Positions 18,291 to 26,961 of a stretch of 64,000 nucleotides of DNA are shown one piece after another. Positions within the stretch are counted from its first letter, which is position 1, and each line of letters opens with the position of its first letter. The notes under the pieces were generated by a model. The model was given only the letters and a program-made list of their open reading frames with translations. It made no database searches and had not been told where the DNA came from. Source of the stretch: Polaromonas eurypsychrophila (GTDB taxonomy: Bacteria > Pseudomonadota > Gammaproteobacteria > Burkholderiales > Burkholderiaceae_C); NCBI RefSeq assembly GCF_014641715.1, contig NZ_BMIG01000004.1:186001-250000 (forward strand), read 5' to 3'. Position numbers and translations under genes: made by a program.

Positions 18291-19088
18291 ATGGTTGTAT
18301 TTTTGATAGACGCGGATAACTTGTCTTCCCCCGCCTGGATAGAGGAAGCATTTCGAGAACTCGAATCCGAAGGGGAAATCTCCGTTCGGCGTGCTTATGG
18401 CAGTGCGGAAAACCTGCGAGGTTTGGCCGAGGTATTGCGCGTTCTGGCAGTCCGCCCGTTTGTAAATCTTTACCTCACCAAAAACACCACAGACCTTGCA
18501 TTGGCAGTGGACGCCATGGAACTGGCTTGCCAGACGCCGAAGCCCCAAACCATTGTTATTGGCTCCGGCGATGCCGATTTTGTTCCTTTACTGGTTCGCT
18601 TGCGTGAGCGTGGGATTCGTTTGGTCTGCGTGTCCGAGCAGAGCAAGATGGCCTCGGAGGCGATTTCAGCCTACCACCGCGTCATCCATGTCGGCCAGAA
18701 CAAGGGAACGCAGACGCGCCAATTGTCTAGCACGCCAGGGAAGCCGAGCACATTGGCCCCCAAAAAAGCAGTGGCAAAGAAGGTGCCCGCCAAGAAGATT
18801 GCCGAGAAACCAGTGGCAGCTAAAAAGGCAGCGCTTAAAAAAGTTGTTGAAAAAAGTGCGACAGGTGCACCAGGAGATGTATCGGTTCAGCGCATTCTGG
18901 AGGTTGTGCCGGGATTGCGATCAGAAAAGTTTCTGCGCCTGGGTGATGTTGCCAAGTTGCTGCATGACGCGAAGCTGCTGGGAAAAAATTCGGCCACCCC
19001 CAAGCTGTTCAAAAAATTCCCCCACCATTTTGAGTTGGCGCCTGCCAAACAGCCCAACGAAGTTCGCTACATTCCGTCCTCACGGTGA
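18291..19088 (+). CDS. NYN/PIN-like domain protein with Lys/Ala-rich linker and OST-HTH-like tail
   Basis: This 265-residue protein starts with a NYN domain (about 1-140), a PIN-like nuclease fold. Acidic residues expected in its active site are visible in VFLIDADNLSS, TTDLALAVDAMELA and IGSGDADFVPLL. Residues about 150-195 are a lysine/alanine-rich linker (KKAVAKKVPAKK-type repeats) that would bind nucleic acid. The C-terminal 70 residues (SVQRILEVVPGLRSEKFLRL onwards) resemble an OST-HTH/LOTUS RNA-binding domain. A role in RNA turnover is inferred from the family. It overlaps the next gene by 4 bases. Confidence 0.82.
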   Translation: MVVFLIDADNLSSPAWIEEAFRELESEGEISVRRAYGSAENLRGLAEVLRVLAVRPFVNLYLTKNTTDLALAVDAMELACQTPKPQTIVIGSGDADFVPLLVRLRERGIRLVCVSEQSKMASEAISAYHRVIHVGQNKGTQTRQLSSTPGKPSTLAPKKAVAKKVPAKKIAEKPVAAKKAALKKVVEKSATGAPGDVSVQRILEVVPGLRSEKFLRLGDVAKLLHDAKLLGKNSATPKLFKKFPHHFELAPAKQPNEVRYIPSSR

Positions 19089-19879
19089 GTTCCTCGCATA
19101 CAGCGCTGCTGCTTCCCGTTGACTGGGACCGCCCCTGGCTGGCGCCGTGGCGCGAATCTGGCGAGCGGGTGGCGCTGGCAATTGACGGCGGCGCGGCCTT
19201 CCACGAGGCCCTGAACCGCGAACCCGGTGCGCCGCGGCGTTTTGTGCCGCAATCCGCCTTGTCCGCCGGCCAGGCCTACGAGCAATTTATCTTTGACGCG
19301 GGCTCGGTCCCAACCCGCGACAACCTGCACGATTTTTTCAACGGCTTGTGTTGGCTACGTTTTCCGCTGACCAAGGCCAAACTCAACCAATTGCAGGCAG
19401 CAGAAATTGCAGCTGCCGGTGTGGCGCCACTGCGCGGACCGGTGCGCGATGCGCTCACGGTGTTTGACGAAAACGCGGCTTTGCTGTCGGCACCGCAGCC
19501 GCTGTGGGATGCGCTGCTGGACAAAGACTGGCGCAGGCTGTTCATTGACCTGCGCCCGCTGTGGCAGCAGGCGCAACTGCTGCTGTTTGGTCACGCCCTG
19601 CTGGAAAAGCTGGTTTACCCACGAAAACCGGTTACAGCCCATGTGTACCGGGCTCAGACGGCTATGAAATCGATAGCAAATCTGGACGCCTGGGTGGCGC
19701 AGGATCTGAGCGCGGAAAAACTGGCCGGCAAACCTTTTGCGCCCTTGCCGGTGCTTGGCGTGCCTGGCTGGTGGCCGGAAAACGAGAACTTTTCCTTTTA
19801 TGATGACTCTCTTGTATTCCGCCCGCTGCAAGAATCCAGAACAACAAAAAACAGTGGACGCGCCGCCGGTGCAACTTGA
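19085..19879 (+). CDS. DUF3025 family protein
   Basis: This 264-residue protein of the uncharacterised DUF3025 family is common in betaproteobacteria. Conserved-looking parts include DNLHDFFNGLCWLRFPLTKAK and FDENAALLS. No catalytic motif is known. It starts at GTG 19085, overlapping the NYN stop by 4 bases, so the two are translationally coupled. Residues about 182-200 are encoded by a family B repeat read in frame. Confidence 0.8.
   Translation: MSSSHTALLLPVDWDRPWLAPWRESGERVALAIDGGAAFHEALNREPGAPRRFVPQSALSAGQAYEQFIFDAGSVPTRDNLHDFFNGLCWLRFPLTKAKLNQLQAAEIAAAGVAPLRGPVRDALTVFDENAALLSAPQPLWDALLDKDWRRLFIDLRPLWQQAQLLLFGHALLEKLVYPRKPVTAHVYRAQTAMKSIANLDAWVAQDLSAEKLAGKPFAPLPVLGVPGWWPENENFSFYDDSLVFRPLQESRTTKNSGRAAGAT
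19626..19684. repeat. Family B element inside the DUF3025 gene
   Basis: ACAGCCCATG, CGGGCTCAGACGGCTATG and ATCGATAGCAAAT follow the family B order. The frame stays open through the element, which supplies about 19 residues of the protein. Confidence 0.7.
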
Positions 19880-19945
19880 TATGGGTCGGCCAGACCTCAT
19901 ATCCGGCGCAAGGCGGAATTTTTTCACCGACCCCACGGAGAACCC

Positions 19946-20830
19946 ATGAAACGTATTTTGCTGTTTGTAATGACCAACCTTGCAGTGGTGGTAGTGCTGG
20001 GCATTGTCGCCAGCCTGCTGGGCGTCAACCGCTATCTCACGCCGCAAGGCCTGAACCTGGGCATGCTGCTCGGTTTTGCCGCAGTCATCGGTTTCGGTGG
20101 CGCCATCATCTCGCTGCTGATCAGCAAGCCGGTCGCCAAATGGAGTTCGGGTGTGCGCGTGATCAACGAGCCGGCGAACGCCGATGAAGCCTGGATTGTC
20201 GAAACCGTGCGCAAACTGGCGACCACCGCCGGTATCGGCATGCCCGAAGTCGGCATCTTTGAGGGCGCACCGAACGCCTTCGCGACCGGCGCCTTCAAGA
20301 ATTCCTCGCTGGTTGCGGTCTCCACCGGCCTGCTGCAAGGCATGACGCGTGAAGAGATCGAGGCCGTTCTGGGCCACGAAATCGCGCACGTGGCCAATGG
20401 CGACATGGTGACCATGACCCTGATCCAGGGTGTGATGAATACCTTTGTGGTGTTTCTGAGCCGCGTGATCGGCTACGCGGTGGACAGCTTTTTGCGCCGG
20501 GGCAGCAGCAGCAACTCCGGCCCAGGCATTGGGTATTACGTGAGCACCATCGTGCTGGACATCGTGCTCGGTTTTGCCGCCGCCATCGTGGTGGCCTGGT
20601 TCTCGCGCCACCGCGAGTTCCGCGCCGACGCCGGCGCGGCCCGCTTGATGGGCAAGAAGCAACCCATGATCAATGCGCTGGCCCGCCTGGGCGGCATGGT
20701 GCCCGGCCAGTTGCCCAAGGCCGTCGAAGCCATGGGCATCACCGGCAGCATGGGCAAGCTTTTTGCGACGCATCCACCGATTGAAGAGCGTATCGCTGCC
20801 CTGCAGAATGCCCAGCCCGGCCAGGTCTGA
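19946..20830 (+). CDS. htpX: Membrane zinc metalloprotease HtpX
   Basis: This 294-residue inner-membrane protease takes part in quality control of misfolded membrane proteins, alongside FtsH. Two N-terminal membrane helices are followed by the zinc motif HEIAH at residues 144-148, two more hydrophobic segments, and the third zinc ligand in [12 protein letters not shown]. Its length matches the family. A strong terminator follows the stop. HtpX is often heat- or CpxR-induced; I saw no clear site here. Confidence 0.95.
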   Translation: MKRILLFVMTNLAVVVVLGIVASLLGVNRYLTPQGLNLGMLLGFAAVIGFGGAIISLLISKPVAKWSSGVRVINEPANADEAWIVETVRKLATTAGIGMPEVGIFEGAPNAFATGAFKNSSLVAVSTGLLQGMTREEIEAVLGHEIAHVANGDMVTMTLIQGVMNTFVVFLSRVIGYAVDSFLRRGSSSNSGPGIGYYVSTIVLDIVLGFAAAIVVAWFSRHREFRADAGAARLMGKKQPMINALARLGGMVPGQLPKAVEAMGITGSMGKLFATHPPIEERIAALQNAQPGQV

Positions 20831-20848
20831 CCCAGCCAGGTCACCGGT

Positions 20849-20880
20849 AAAAAGCCACTGCATCCGCAGTGGCTTTTTTT
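20849..20880. terminator. Bidirectional intrinsic terminator between htpX and the ProQ-family gene
   Basis: AAAAAGCCACTGC-ATCC-GCAGTGGCTTTTT is a perfect 13-bp stem with a 4-base loop and a T-run on both strands. It ends htpX on the plus strand and the ProQ-family gene on the minus strand; it overlaps the latter's stop codon by 2 bases. Confidence 0.93.
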
Positions 20881-21565
20881 ATGGGGTGACGGCCGTTTTG
20901 GCGGCCTGTGCGGCGCGCACGCGCGCAAGAGCTGCCGTCACCTCGGCCAGGTTCAGGCCGTACATGTCGGCAAACTCGGTTTCGGTTTTTCCGCTCGCCT
21001 CGAAGGCGCGCAGCAGGGCCTCGCGTTTGGCGGCCTGCACGGCAAGCTCGGCCAGCGCGTCATCGACCAGCGCGTTCGTGGCTTCGTCCTGCACCCGCAC
21101 CAGCGTGGCATAGTCTTCGCGGCTCAGCCCCGAAACTTCGATGGCCTGGATCAGCCGAAGTTGCAGGCGTGGGCGCAGGTCCTCGCGCGAGCGTGCCTGG
21201 CGGCGGCGGAAAATTTCCAGAATGGCGTGGTGCACATGTTCGGGCGCGACCGGCTCGACCGGATTGCCGTCGAGGTCATGCCGGGGCAGACCGGCGGCCA
21301 CGCTTTCAAGGTAAGGCGTGGAGCGGGCGTGCTGGCCCATGGCGATTTTGAGTTCGTCTTTTTTGAAATCCTCGGGATGGCGCGCCAGCAGGTCCTGGAA
21401 AACACCGAGCTTGAGCGGCAAGAATTTGGCGCCGAACAGCTTGGGGTAAAGCGCGAACAGGCGCTCAAGCACCGGGCTGGCCTGGCGTTGCCTTGGGGCG
21501 CGGGCCGGTGGGCGTTTGCCGGGGCGTGCTGGCTGGTCGGTGGTGGCGGGAGAGGTATCGGTCAT
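20879..21565 (-). CDS. ProQ/FinO-family RNA chaperone
   Basis: This 228-residue protein has a FinO/ProQ RNA-binding domain at about 30-145 (SPVLERLFALYPKLFG, PLKLGVFQDLLARHPED, then STPYLESVAAGLPRHDLDG). A basic N-terminus (RPGKRPPARAPRQRQ) and a helical C-terminal part flank it. ProQ proteins bind structured small RNAs and mRNA 3' ends. It lies just upstream of the flavin reductase in minus-strand order only as a downstream neighbour, separated by 36 bases. Confidence 0.9.
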   Translation of the reverse strand: MTDTSPATTDQPARPGKRPPARAPRQRQASPVLERLFALYPKLFGAKFLPLKLGVFQDLLARHPEDFKKDELKIAMGQHARSTPYLESVAAGLPRHDLDGNPVEPVAPEHVHHAILEIFRRRQARSREDLRPRLQLRLIQAIEVSGLSREDYATLVRVQDEATNALVDDALAELAVQAAKREALLRAFEASGKTETEFADMYGLNLAEVTAALARVRAAQAAKTAVTP

Positions 21566-21601
21566 GGGTGTCGGTTCAGGAAAAATGAAGGAGATGGGTG
21601 T

Positions 21602-22222
21602 TCAGCGCGGCCTGAACATCTTGAACAGATTGTCGGGGGTAACAGTGAAGTAATCTGCGGGGCCGCCCCCGCGCAGGATGGGCTGGGCTGCGGCGGTGTC
21701 GTAAATGCCATTCTTGAGCAGGTGGCGGGCGATGTGCACACCGACGACTTCGCCGAGCACCAGCCAGGTTGGCACCGCCACGCCGTCCACACCCTGCAAC
21801 TGCAGCACCTGGGTCAGGCGGCACTCAAAGGACACCGGGCTTTCGGCCACACGCGGCACCGCGATGCGGCGCGAGGCCACCGGTGTGAGGCCGGCCAGTT
21901 CAAACTCGTTGACTTCTGGCGGCACCGCTGCGCACGACAGGTTCATCTGCTCGGCCAGCGCGCGTGTCGCCAGGTTCCAGCCGAACTCGCGCGTCTGCTC
22001 GATGTTGCGCAGGCTGTCCTTGGCACCGATGCTGGAAAAACCGATGATGGGCGGCGTGTAGTTGAAGGCGTTGAAAAAACTGTATGGCGCGAGATTCAGG
22101 TGGCCCTGGGCATCTTGCGAGGAAATCCAGCCGATGGGGCGCGGACCCACGATGGCGTTGAAGGGATCGTGCGGCAGGCCATGGCCGCTGGCGGGTTCGT
22201 AAAAATGGATGTCGTCGTTCAT
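21602..22222 (-). CDS. Flavin reductase-family (FMN-binding split-barrel) protein
   Basis: This 206-residue protein has the flavin reductase-like domain: PFNAIVGPRPIGWISSQDAQG, APYSFFNAFNYTPPIIGFSS and NIEQTREFGWNLAT. It probably binds FMN. The natural partner is unknown. It overlaps the upstream FAD-dependent oxidoreductase by 4 bases (ATGA), so the two are co-translated. Confidence 0.85.
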   Translation of the reverse strand: MNDDIHFYEPASGHGLPHDPFNAIVGPRPIGWISSQDAQGHLNLAPYSFFNAFNYTPPIIGFSSIGAKDSLRNIEQTREFGWNLATRALAEQMNLSCAAVPPEVNEFELAGLTPVASRRIAVPRVAESPVSFECRLTQVLQLQGVDGVAVPTWLVLGEVVGVHIARHLLKNGIYDTAAAQPILRGGGPADYFTVTPDNLFKMFRPR

Positions 22223-23853
22223 GCGCCGCCTTTGTTGCCCGTCATACTGAGCGCCAGCGCTTCGGCAACCTCGATGCCGTCGACACCGGCAGACAGGATG
22301 CCGCCAGCATAACTCGCGCCTTCGCCGGCCGGGTACAGGCCCTTGACGTTGATGCTCTGGAAGTCGTCGCCGCGCGTGATGCGCAAAGGCGACGAGGTGC
22401 GGGTCTCGACACCGGTCAGCACGGCGTCGAACATATCGAAGCCGCGTATCTTTTTGCCGAACACGGGCAGTGCCTCGCGCATGGCGGTGATCGCGTAGTC
22501 GGGCAGGGCGCCGCCCAGGTCGGTCATCAGCACGCCGGGTTTGTAGGAAGGCTCAACACTGCCGAGTTGGGTCGAGGCCCGGCCCGCCACGAAATCGCCG
22601 ACCAGCTGGCCTGGCGCCTCGTAAGTGCCGCCGCCCAGGGTGAAGGCATGTGATTCCAGTGCGCGCTGAAAAGCAATGCCGGCCAGCGGCCCGCCAGGGT
22701 AGTCGGCCGGGGTGATGCCGACCACGATTCCGGCGTTGGCATTGCGTTCATTGCGCGAGTACTGGCTCATGCCGTTGGTCACGACGCGGCCTTCTTCGGA
22801 GGTGGCCGCCACCACGGTGCCACCGGGGCACATGCAGAAGCTGTAGACCGAGCGGCCGTTGCCGGCGTGGTGCACCAGCTTGTAGTCGGCCGCACCCAGC
22901 AGCGGGTGGCCGGCATGTTGTCCCAGCCGCGCGCGGTCGATCAGGCCCTGTGGGTGCTCGATGCGAAAGCCGACTGAAAAAGGCTTGGCTTCCATGTAGA
23001 CGCCGCGTTCGTGCAGCATGGCAAAGGTGTCGCGCGCGCTGTGGCCGGGCGCCAGCACCATGTGGTCTGTGCGCAGCTCGTAGCTGGTTCCGTCGGCCAG
23101 GTTTTGCACACTCAGGCTCCTGAGCTGGCCGTCCTCGATCAACACGTCCGATAGGCGATGCTCAAAACGTATCTCGCCGCCCATGGCGATGATCTGCTCG
23201 CGCATGTTCTCCACCACCTTGACCAGCTTGAAAGTGCCGATGTGCGGTTTGCTGACCAGCAGGATTTCGTCGGGCGCGCCGGCTTTCACAAACTCGGTCA
23301 TGACCTTGCGACCGAGGAAACGCGGGTCCTTGATCTGGCTCCAGAGCTTGCCGTCTGAAAACGTCCCGGCACCGCCTTCGCCGAACTGCACATTCGATTC
23401 GGGATTCAACACGCCTTTGCGCCACAGGCCCCAGGTGTCCTTGGTGCGTTCGCGCACTTTCTTGCCGCGCTCCAGCACGATGGGGTTCAAGCCCATCTGC
23501 GCCAGCAACAGGGCGGCAAAAATGCCGCAGGGGCCGAAGCCGACAACCACCGGACGCAGCGCCGGCGCCTGGCGGGCCGTGGTGACGAGGTGGTAAGTCT
23601 GGTCGGGTGCGGGACGGATATGCGGGTTGTTGCTGAACTTGGCCAGCAGCGTGGCTTGCAGATCGGCGCTGGCCACCTCCACGTCAGCGATATAGACCAG
23701 CAGCAGCTTTTGCTTGCGGGCGTCGTAACTGCGTTTGTAAACCGTGTGGCCGCGCAGCTGGTCGGGCTGGATGCCCAGGGTGCGCTTGATCAGCGCGGGC
23801 AGGGCATCTTCGGTATGGTCAAGCGGCAGCTTGAGTTCAGTCAGGCGGATCAT
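22219..23853 (-). CDS. FAD-dependent oxidoreductase (COG2509-type)
   Basis: This 544-residue flavoprotein contains a Rossmann FAD site, VVVGFGPCGIFAALLLAQMG followed by LERGKKVRERTKD, and a C-terminal YPAGEGASYAGGILSAG-type FAD motif. The family is widespread and uncharacterised; members are annotated as FAD-dependent dehydrogenases. I chose the ATG at 23853 (MIRLTELKLPL), which begins the conserved N-terminal domain. An upstream frame adds 13 doubtful residues. Coupling to a flavin reductase gene suggests shared redox work (inference). Confidence 0.85.
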   Translation of the reverse strand: MIRLTELKLPLDHTEDALPALIKRTLGIQPDQLRGHTVYKRSYDARKQKLLLVYIADVEVASADLQATLLAKFSNNPHIRPAPDQTYHLVTTARQAPALRPVVVGFGPCGIFAALLLAQMGLNPIVLERGKKVRERTKDTWGLWRKGVLNPESNVQFGEGGAGTFSDGKLWSQIKDPRFLGRKVMTEFVKAGAPDEILLVSKPHIGTFKLVKVVENMREQIIAMGGEIRFEHRLSDVLIEDGQLRSLSVQNLADGTSYELRTDHMVLAPGHSARDTFAMLHERGVYMEAKPFSVGFRIEHPQGLIDRARLGQHAGHPLLGAADYKLVHHAGNGRSVYSFCMCPGGTVVAATSEEGRVVTNGMSQYSRNERNANAGIVVGITPADYPGGPLAGIAFQRALESHAFTLGGGTYEAPGQLVGDFVAGRASTQLGSVEPSYKPGVLMTDLGGALPDYAITAMREALPVFGKKIRGFDMFDAVLTGVETRTSSPLRITRGDDFQSINVKGLYPAGEGASYAGGILSAGVDGIEVAEALALSMTGNKGGA

Positions 23854-23905
23854 GGGGACTCTCAGGATCTGTTTTTCGGATCTATCGAGCATTTTACGCT
23901 TTCAG

Positions 23906-23950
23906 CCCATAGCGGGTGTGCGCAAGCAGCTATCAAATCCATAGCGCTTT
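23906..23950. repeat. Dispersed element, family B, copy before rnpB
   Basis: TTCAGCCCAT, GCGCAAGCAGCTAT and ATCCATAGCGCTT lie directly upstream of the likely rnpB promoter, so the repeat probably supplies part of the promoter region. Confidence 0.85.
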
Positions 23951-23969
23951 AAATGCCGGGATAATAGGG

Positions 23970-24311
23970 GTGTGAAGCACGCCAGACTGCCGCTGGTGCA
24001 AGGGTGGAAACACCGCACTGGAGGAAGGTCCGGACTGCAAAGGGCAGCGTAGCAGCTAACAGCTGTCCACCGTGAGGTGAGGATCAGAGCTACAGAGACG
24101 AGTCGGACCGGGGCAACCCGGGACGGGTGAAACGAGCAATCTCTACGCGCAGCAATACCAAGTAGGCACACGTTGACGGGGCCCCCGGAGTGTGCGGGTA
24201 GGTAGCACCGAGCCGTCTGGCGACAGACGGCCCAGATTAATGGCAGTCACGGGGCGGCAACCGCAAGGAAACCGCCCTGCACAAAATCCGGCCTATCGGC
24301 GGGCTTCACAC
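23970..24311 (+). ncRNA. rnpB: RNase P RNA (class A)
   Basis: This is the catalytic RNA that trims tRNA 5' leaders. The ends GTGTGAAGC and GCTTCACAC pair as helix P1. Conserved blocks seen are GGAGGAAGGTCCGGACTGC (CR-I), CAAAGGGCAG, GGGTGAAACGAG, a CCAAGTAGGC block, and CAGATTAATGGCAGTCACG with a final AAAATCCGGCCTATCGG. The length of about 342 bases suits a betaproteobacterial class A RNA. A T-run (24312-24317) after P1 acts as terminator, and GATAAT at 23960-23965 is a likely -10 box. Confidence 0.95.
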
Positions 24312-24333
24312 TTTTTTGGCTTGACCCTTCCGC

Positions 24334-24362
24334 TGTCATCCCGGACTTGATCCGGGATCCAT
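24334..24362. repeat. Family C half element after rnpB
   Basis: A single half, TCATCCCGGACTTGATCCGG plus GATCCAT, lies 20 bases after the rnpB terminator, at the edge of the E1 element. The 60375 copy has the same half next to the other E1 copy. Confidence 0.85.
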
Positions 24363-24365
24363 ATG

Positions 24366-24790
24366 GGCGAACTACTTATCTGCTTCGTAACATGCGAGTT
24401 TGCGAACAAGCCGGGTCTCGCCCCGGCGGGCGACTCACTTTCTCTTGCGTCGCCAAGAGAAAGTAAGCAAAGAGAAGGCGACCCGATGGTCTGGTTCCCT
24501 GCGCTTCGCTGCGGGCAACCTGCGGTGCTCGCCGAAAACGGGGCCGAGCTAGCACTCTCCCGTCTCAGACAATCGCTCGCCCTGATCCACTTTCGGCTGC
24601 GCTCCTCGGCCCAGCCCGACGGGTGGGGGGATAAAAACCAATGCGGGGACAAATCCGGAGTCCTTGAAGCGCTCAACGCTTCGAGGATGGGAATCCCAAC
24701 AGACCGTTATGTTTGCACGCGGGCGCAGCGCACGCGGCCGCATGTTGTCCTCCTCCATCGCCCAGCGGGGCGAGGGAGGGGTCGGGGATG
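24366..24790 (-). repeat. Dispersed hairpin-rich element E1, copy 1
   Basis: This stretch matches 59955-60372 in inverted orientation. Three hairpins stand out: 24437-24464 (10-bp perfect stem, loop GCGTCGCC), 24661-24687 (TCCTTGAAGCG/CGCTTCGAGGA) and 24749-24779 (CCTCCATCGCC/GGCGAGGGAGG). Stems are kept in the other copy despite different bases. No gene is supported; open frames here are overlapping and lack binding sites. Confidence 0.85.
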
Positions 24791-24795
24791 CGCTG

Positions 24796-25052
24796 CCTGA
24801 CTCCCGCCATGCGCGTTCGGATCCACAACGGGATGATTTGCTTGCCAACACGCCGCGTCGTGTGCCCGAAGGCACACGCAAAGGGTTTGGTGAGGAAAGC
24901 GCCCGTTTTGGTCCGAACCCGAAGGGGCGTGGTTTTGCGGGCGATCCGCTTCGTTACAAAACCAGGCAAGGCGCAAAGCCTTACCTAGGGTTTTGCGCCT
25001 CACGGCTCATCCCGCAAAAGCCTCGCCGCGCCAGGCGCGAGTCAGGCAGCGC
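24796..25052 (-). repeat. Dispersed element E2, copy 2, adjoining E1
   Basis: An inverted copy of 1068-1396 lacks that copy's extra 65 bases. With E1 it fills most of the 861-base gap 24318-25178. Bases 25053-25178 hold no gene or clear signal that I can identify. Confidence 0.85.
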
Positions 25053-25178
25053 ATCCCTGAGGGAGGGAGTGGGGAGTCATCCCTGCTGACAACGGCGGAC
25101 AGCGGACGCAGCGCGAGTCAGGTGACGTGAGCGGTCGAGACGAGAATCCGCAAGCCGTGTCCAGCCCGCATCAGGTTT

Positions 25179-26828
25179 CTACAGATTAAACAAACCCTGC
25201 GCCTGAATCCGCTCCACATGCGCGAGCAGCGATCGTTTGGCAACCGGCCAAATCCGCGAGTCCACGTCGTCGTAGGCGATTTTCACCCAGTCGTCCATGG
25301 TTCCCTCCGGCTGCGCCTGCATCACGCCGACGATCTTGGCTTCGCGTTTGAGGCGGTGCGCCTTGAGCTGGGCAATCGCGGTCTTCGCTTCACCGATCAC
25401 GTAACCGTGGGCCGGCGCGATGAAGTTGATGCCGTGTTCGTCGCAGGCGGCGCTGAGGGCGTCGAGTGATTCCAGGTAGGCGTTCATGTTGCCGTCGGGC
25501 GGGTCCACCACCGTGGTGCTGCCGTTGAGAATGTGGTCGCCGCTGAACAAGATACCGTCTTCCACCAGCATCAGGCACAGGTGGTTGGCCGCGTGACCCG
25601 GTGTGTGCATTACTTTCAGGGTATGTGTCATTTCTGGCTTCAGCCCATGACTGGTAAGCGTGAGTAGCTCCTGATTTGATAGCGACTGATCCGGTGTGAA
25701 CTGGCTCGCCGCGCGTGCTGTCGGCGCCGATGGCAGGCCCAGGATGGGCGGCGGCGTGTTGCACAACGCCTGCAGCGGCTTGGCACCGGGCGAGTGGTCG
25801 GCGTGCGAGTGGGTACACACAATCATGCGGATGTCGCCGCCGGCTGCGCGCCAAAGCCGCTGCAGGTGGTCCATGTCAGCCGGTCCGGGGTCGATCACGA
25901 TGTAGCCGGTGTTCGGGTCACCGACCAGGTAGCTGTTGGTGCCGGGGCCGGTCATCACGCCGGGATTGGGCGCGGTCAGGCGCATGACGTTTTTGAGTAG
26001 GGCCACCGGTTGCGCGGTTTGCCAGTCCAGCGTGTGCACCATCTGTCCGTCGGGGCTGGTCAAGGCGAGTTCGCCGTACGGCGCTTCATGCTCCATGTAG
26101 CGTGTCTCGGCGCCTTCGAGAAAACCGGCGCGCGGGCAGGAGGTCCACAGTGGCTGCTCGGACGCGCAGGCCTGCAGCACGGCGTCGACTGTCGCAAAAG
26201 GCTTGAGCCGCTGCAGCGTGCGTATGGTCGGGAAGATGATGAAAAAGCTGCCGGCCTCATGCCGGGCCAGCGCGTCGGCCGGCCGCACCCAGCAAGGTTC
26301 GAACTGTTCGGACTCGTCGGCGACCGGTTCCTGGCCCTCGGGCATGCGCGCAACCAGAAAGGGCACGTCGAAGCGGCGCGGCAAATCGCGATCGGTGATC
26401 CAGTGCGCCAGCACAAACACCTGGTCGCCGGCCAGCACCAGGCCCTTGTCGCGGCACTGCGCGGCGAAAGGCGCCTTGCGGTCCAGCGCGGCAATGTCGG
26501 TGGTGGTGGCGTAGCTGCCATCGGCATGGCGGGCCAGCAGCACGCCGAGTTCTTCAAAACTTTCGCGGATGGCGGCAATCGCCTGCGTCAGGTGCAGGTC
26601 GCTCTGGCTGGCGCGGCGTGTGGACTGCGCGTGTGCCGCCAAATCCGCCGCGTCAATGCCGCCACCGGGGAACACATAGGCACCCGGTGCGAAGCTGGCA
26701 GTCATGGAGCGCCGCGTCATCAGCACCTCGATGCCCTCGGGGCTATCGCGCAGCAGCAGCACGGTGGCGGCAGCGCGGGTGGGCGCGGGTTCGCGCTGCG
26801 GATACAGAAGTTGGGAAGGTCGGACCAT
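25179..26828 (-). CDS. NUDIX hydrolase / metallo-beta-lactamase fold fusion protein
   Basis: This 549-residue protein has an N-terminal NUDIX-like domain (about 15-260) with a split box: GGGIDAADLA, then RESFEELGVLLA. A metallo-beta-lactamase domain (about 280-460) carries the metal motif HSHADH and GHAANHLCLM and ILFSGDHIL; a LACTB2-like winged helix ends the protein. LACTB2 is a single-stranded RNA nuclease in eukaryotes; bacterial fusion functions are not defined. Residues about 380-402 come from an in-frame family B repeat between two core motifs. Confidence 0.85.
   Translation of the reverse strand: MVRPSQLLYPQREPAPTRAAATVLLLRDSPEGIEVLMTRRSMTASFAPGAYVFPGGGIDAADLAAHAQSTRRASQSDLHLTQAIAAIRESFEELGVLLARHADGSYATTTDIAALDRKAPFAAQCRDKGLVLAGDQVFVLAHWITDRDLPRRFDVPFLVARMPEGQEPVADESEQFEPCWVRPADALARHEAGSFFIIFPTIRTLQRLKPFATVDAVLQACASEQPLWTSCPRAGFLEGAETRYMEHEAPYGELALTSPDGQMVHTLDWQTAQPVALLKNVMRLTAPNPGVMTGPGTNSYLVGDPNTGYIVIDPGPADMDHLQRLWRAAGGDIRMIVCTHSHADHSPGAKPLQALCNTPPPILGLPSAPTARAASQFTPDQSLSNQELLTLTSHGLKPEMTHTLKVMHTPGHAANHLCLMLVEDGILFSGDHILNGSTTVVDPPDGNMNAYLESLDALSAACDEHGINFIAPAHGYVIGEAKTAIAQLKAHRLKREAKIVGVMQAQPEGTMDDWVKIAYDDVDSRIWPVAKRSLLAHVERIQAQGLFNL
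25628..25688. repeat. Family B element inside the NUDIX-MBL gene
   Basis: CTTCAGCCCATGACTGGTAAGC followed by AGTAGCTCCTGATTTGATAGC matches the family B pattern. It adds about 20 residues between the MBL motifs without breaking the frame. Confidence 0.8.
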
Positions 26829-26961
26829 AAGCCCGATTTTGCGCGAAACGGCGCGGCTGCTGCGTCAAACCCGAGATCAGTGACATGCTAAGTGTTATCC
26901 GCAATGGCGGATTCACCGACGCCTAAGGATACTGGCCTCACTTTATTTGCAGGTGCCTCTC

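Noticed and set aside
16288-18351. 687-codon minus-strand frame over gltL and pyrC
   Set aside because: It crosses two well-supported genes and a family C repeat; no start signal or domain.
24363-25089. Several overlapping frames of 90-145 codons on both strands
   Set aside because: They lie entirely in repeats E1 and E2, overlap each other and lack ribosome binding sites. The E1/E2 matches at 1068 and 59955 show repeat, not coding, conservation.
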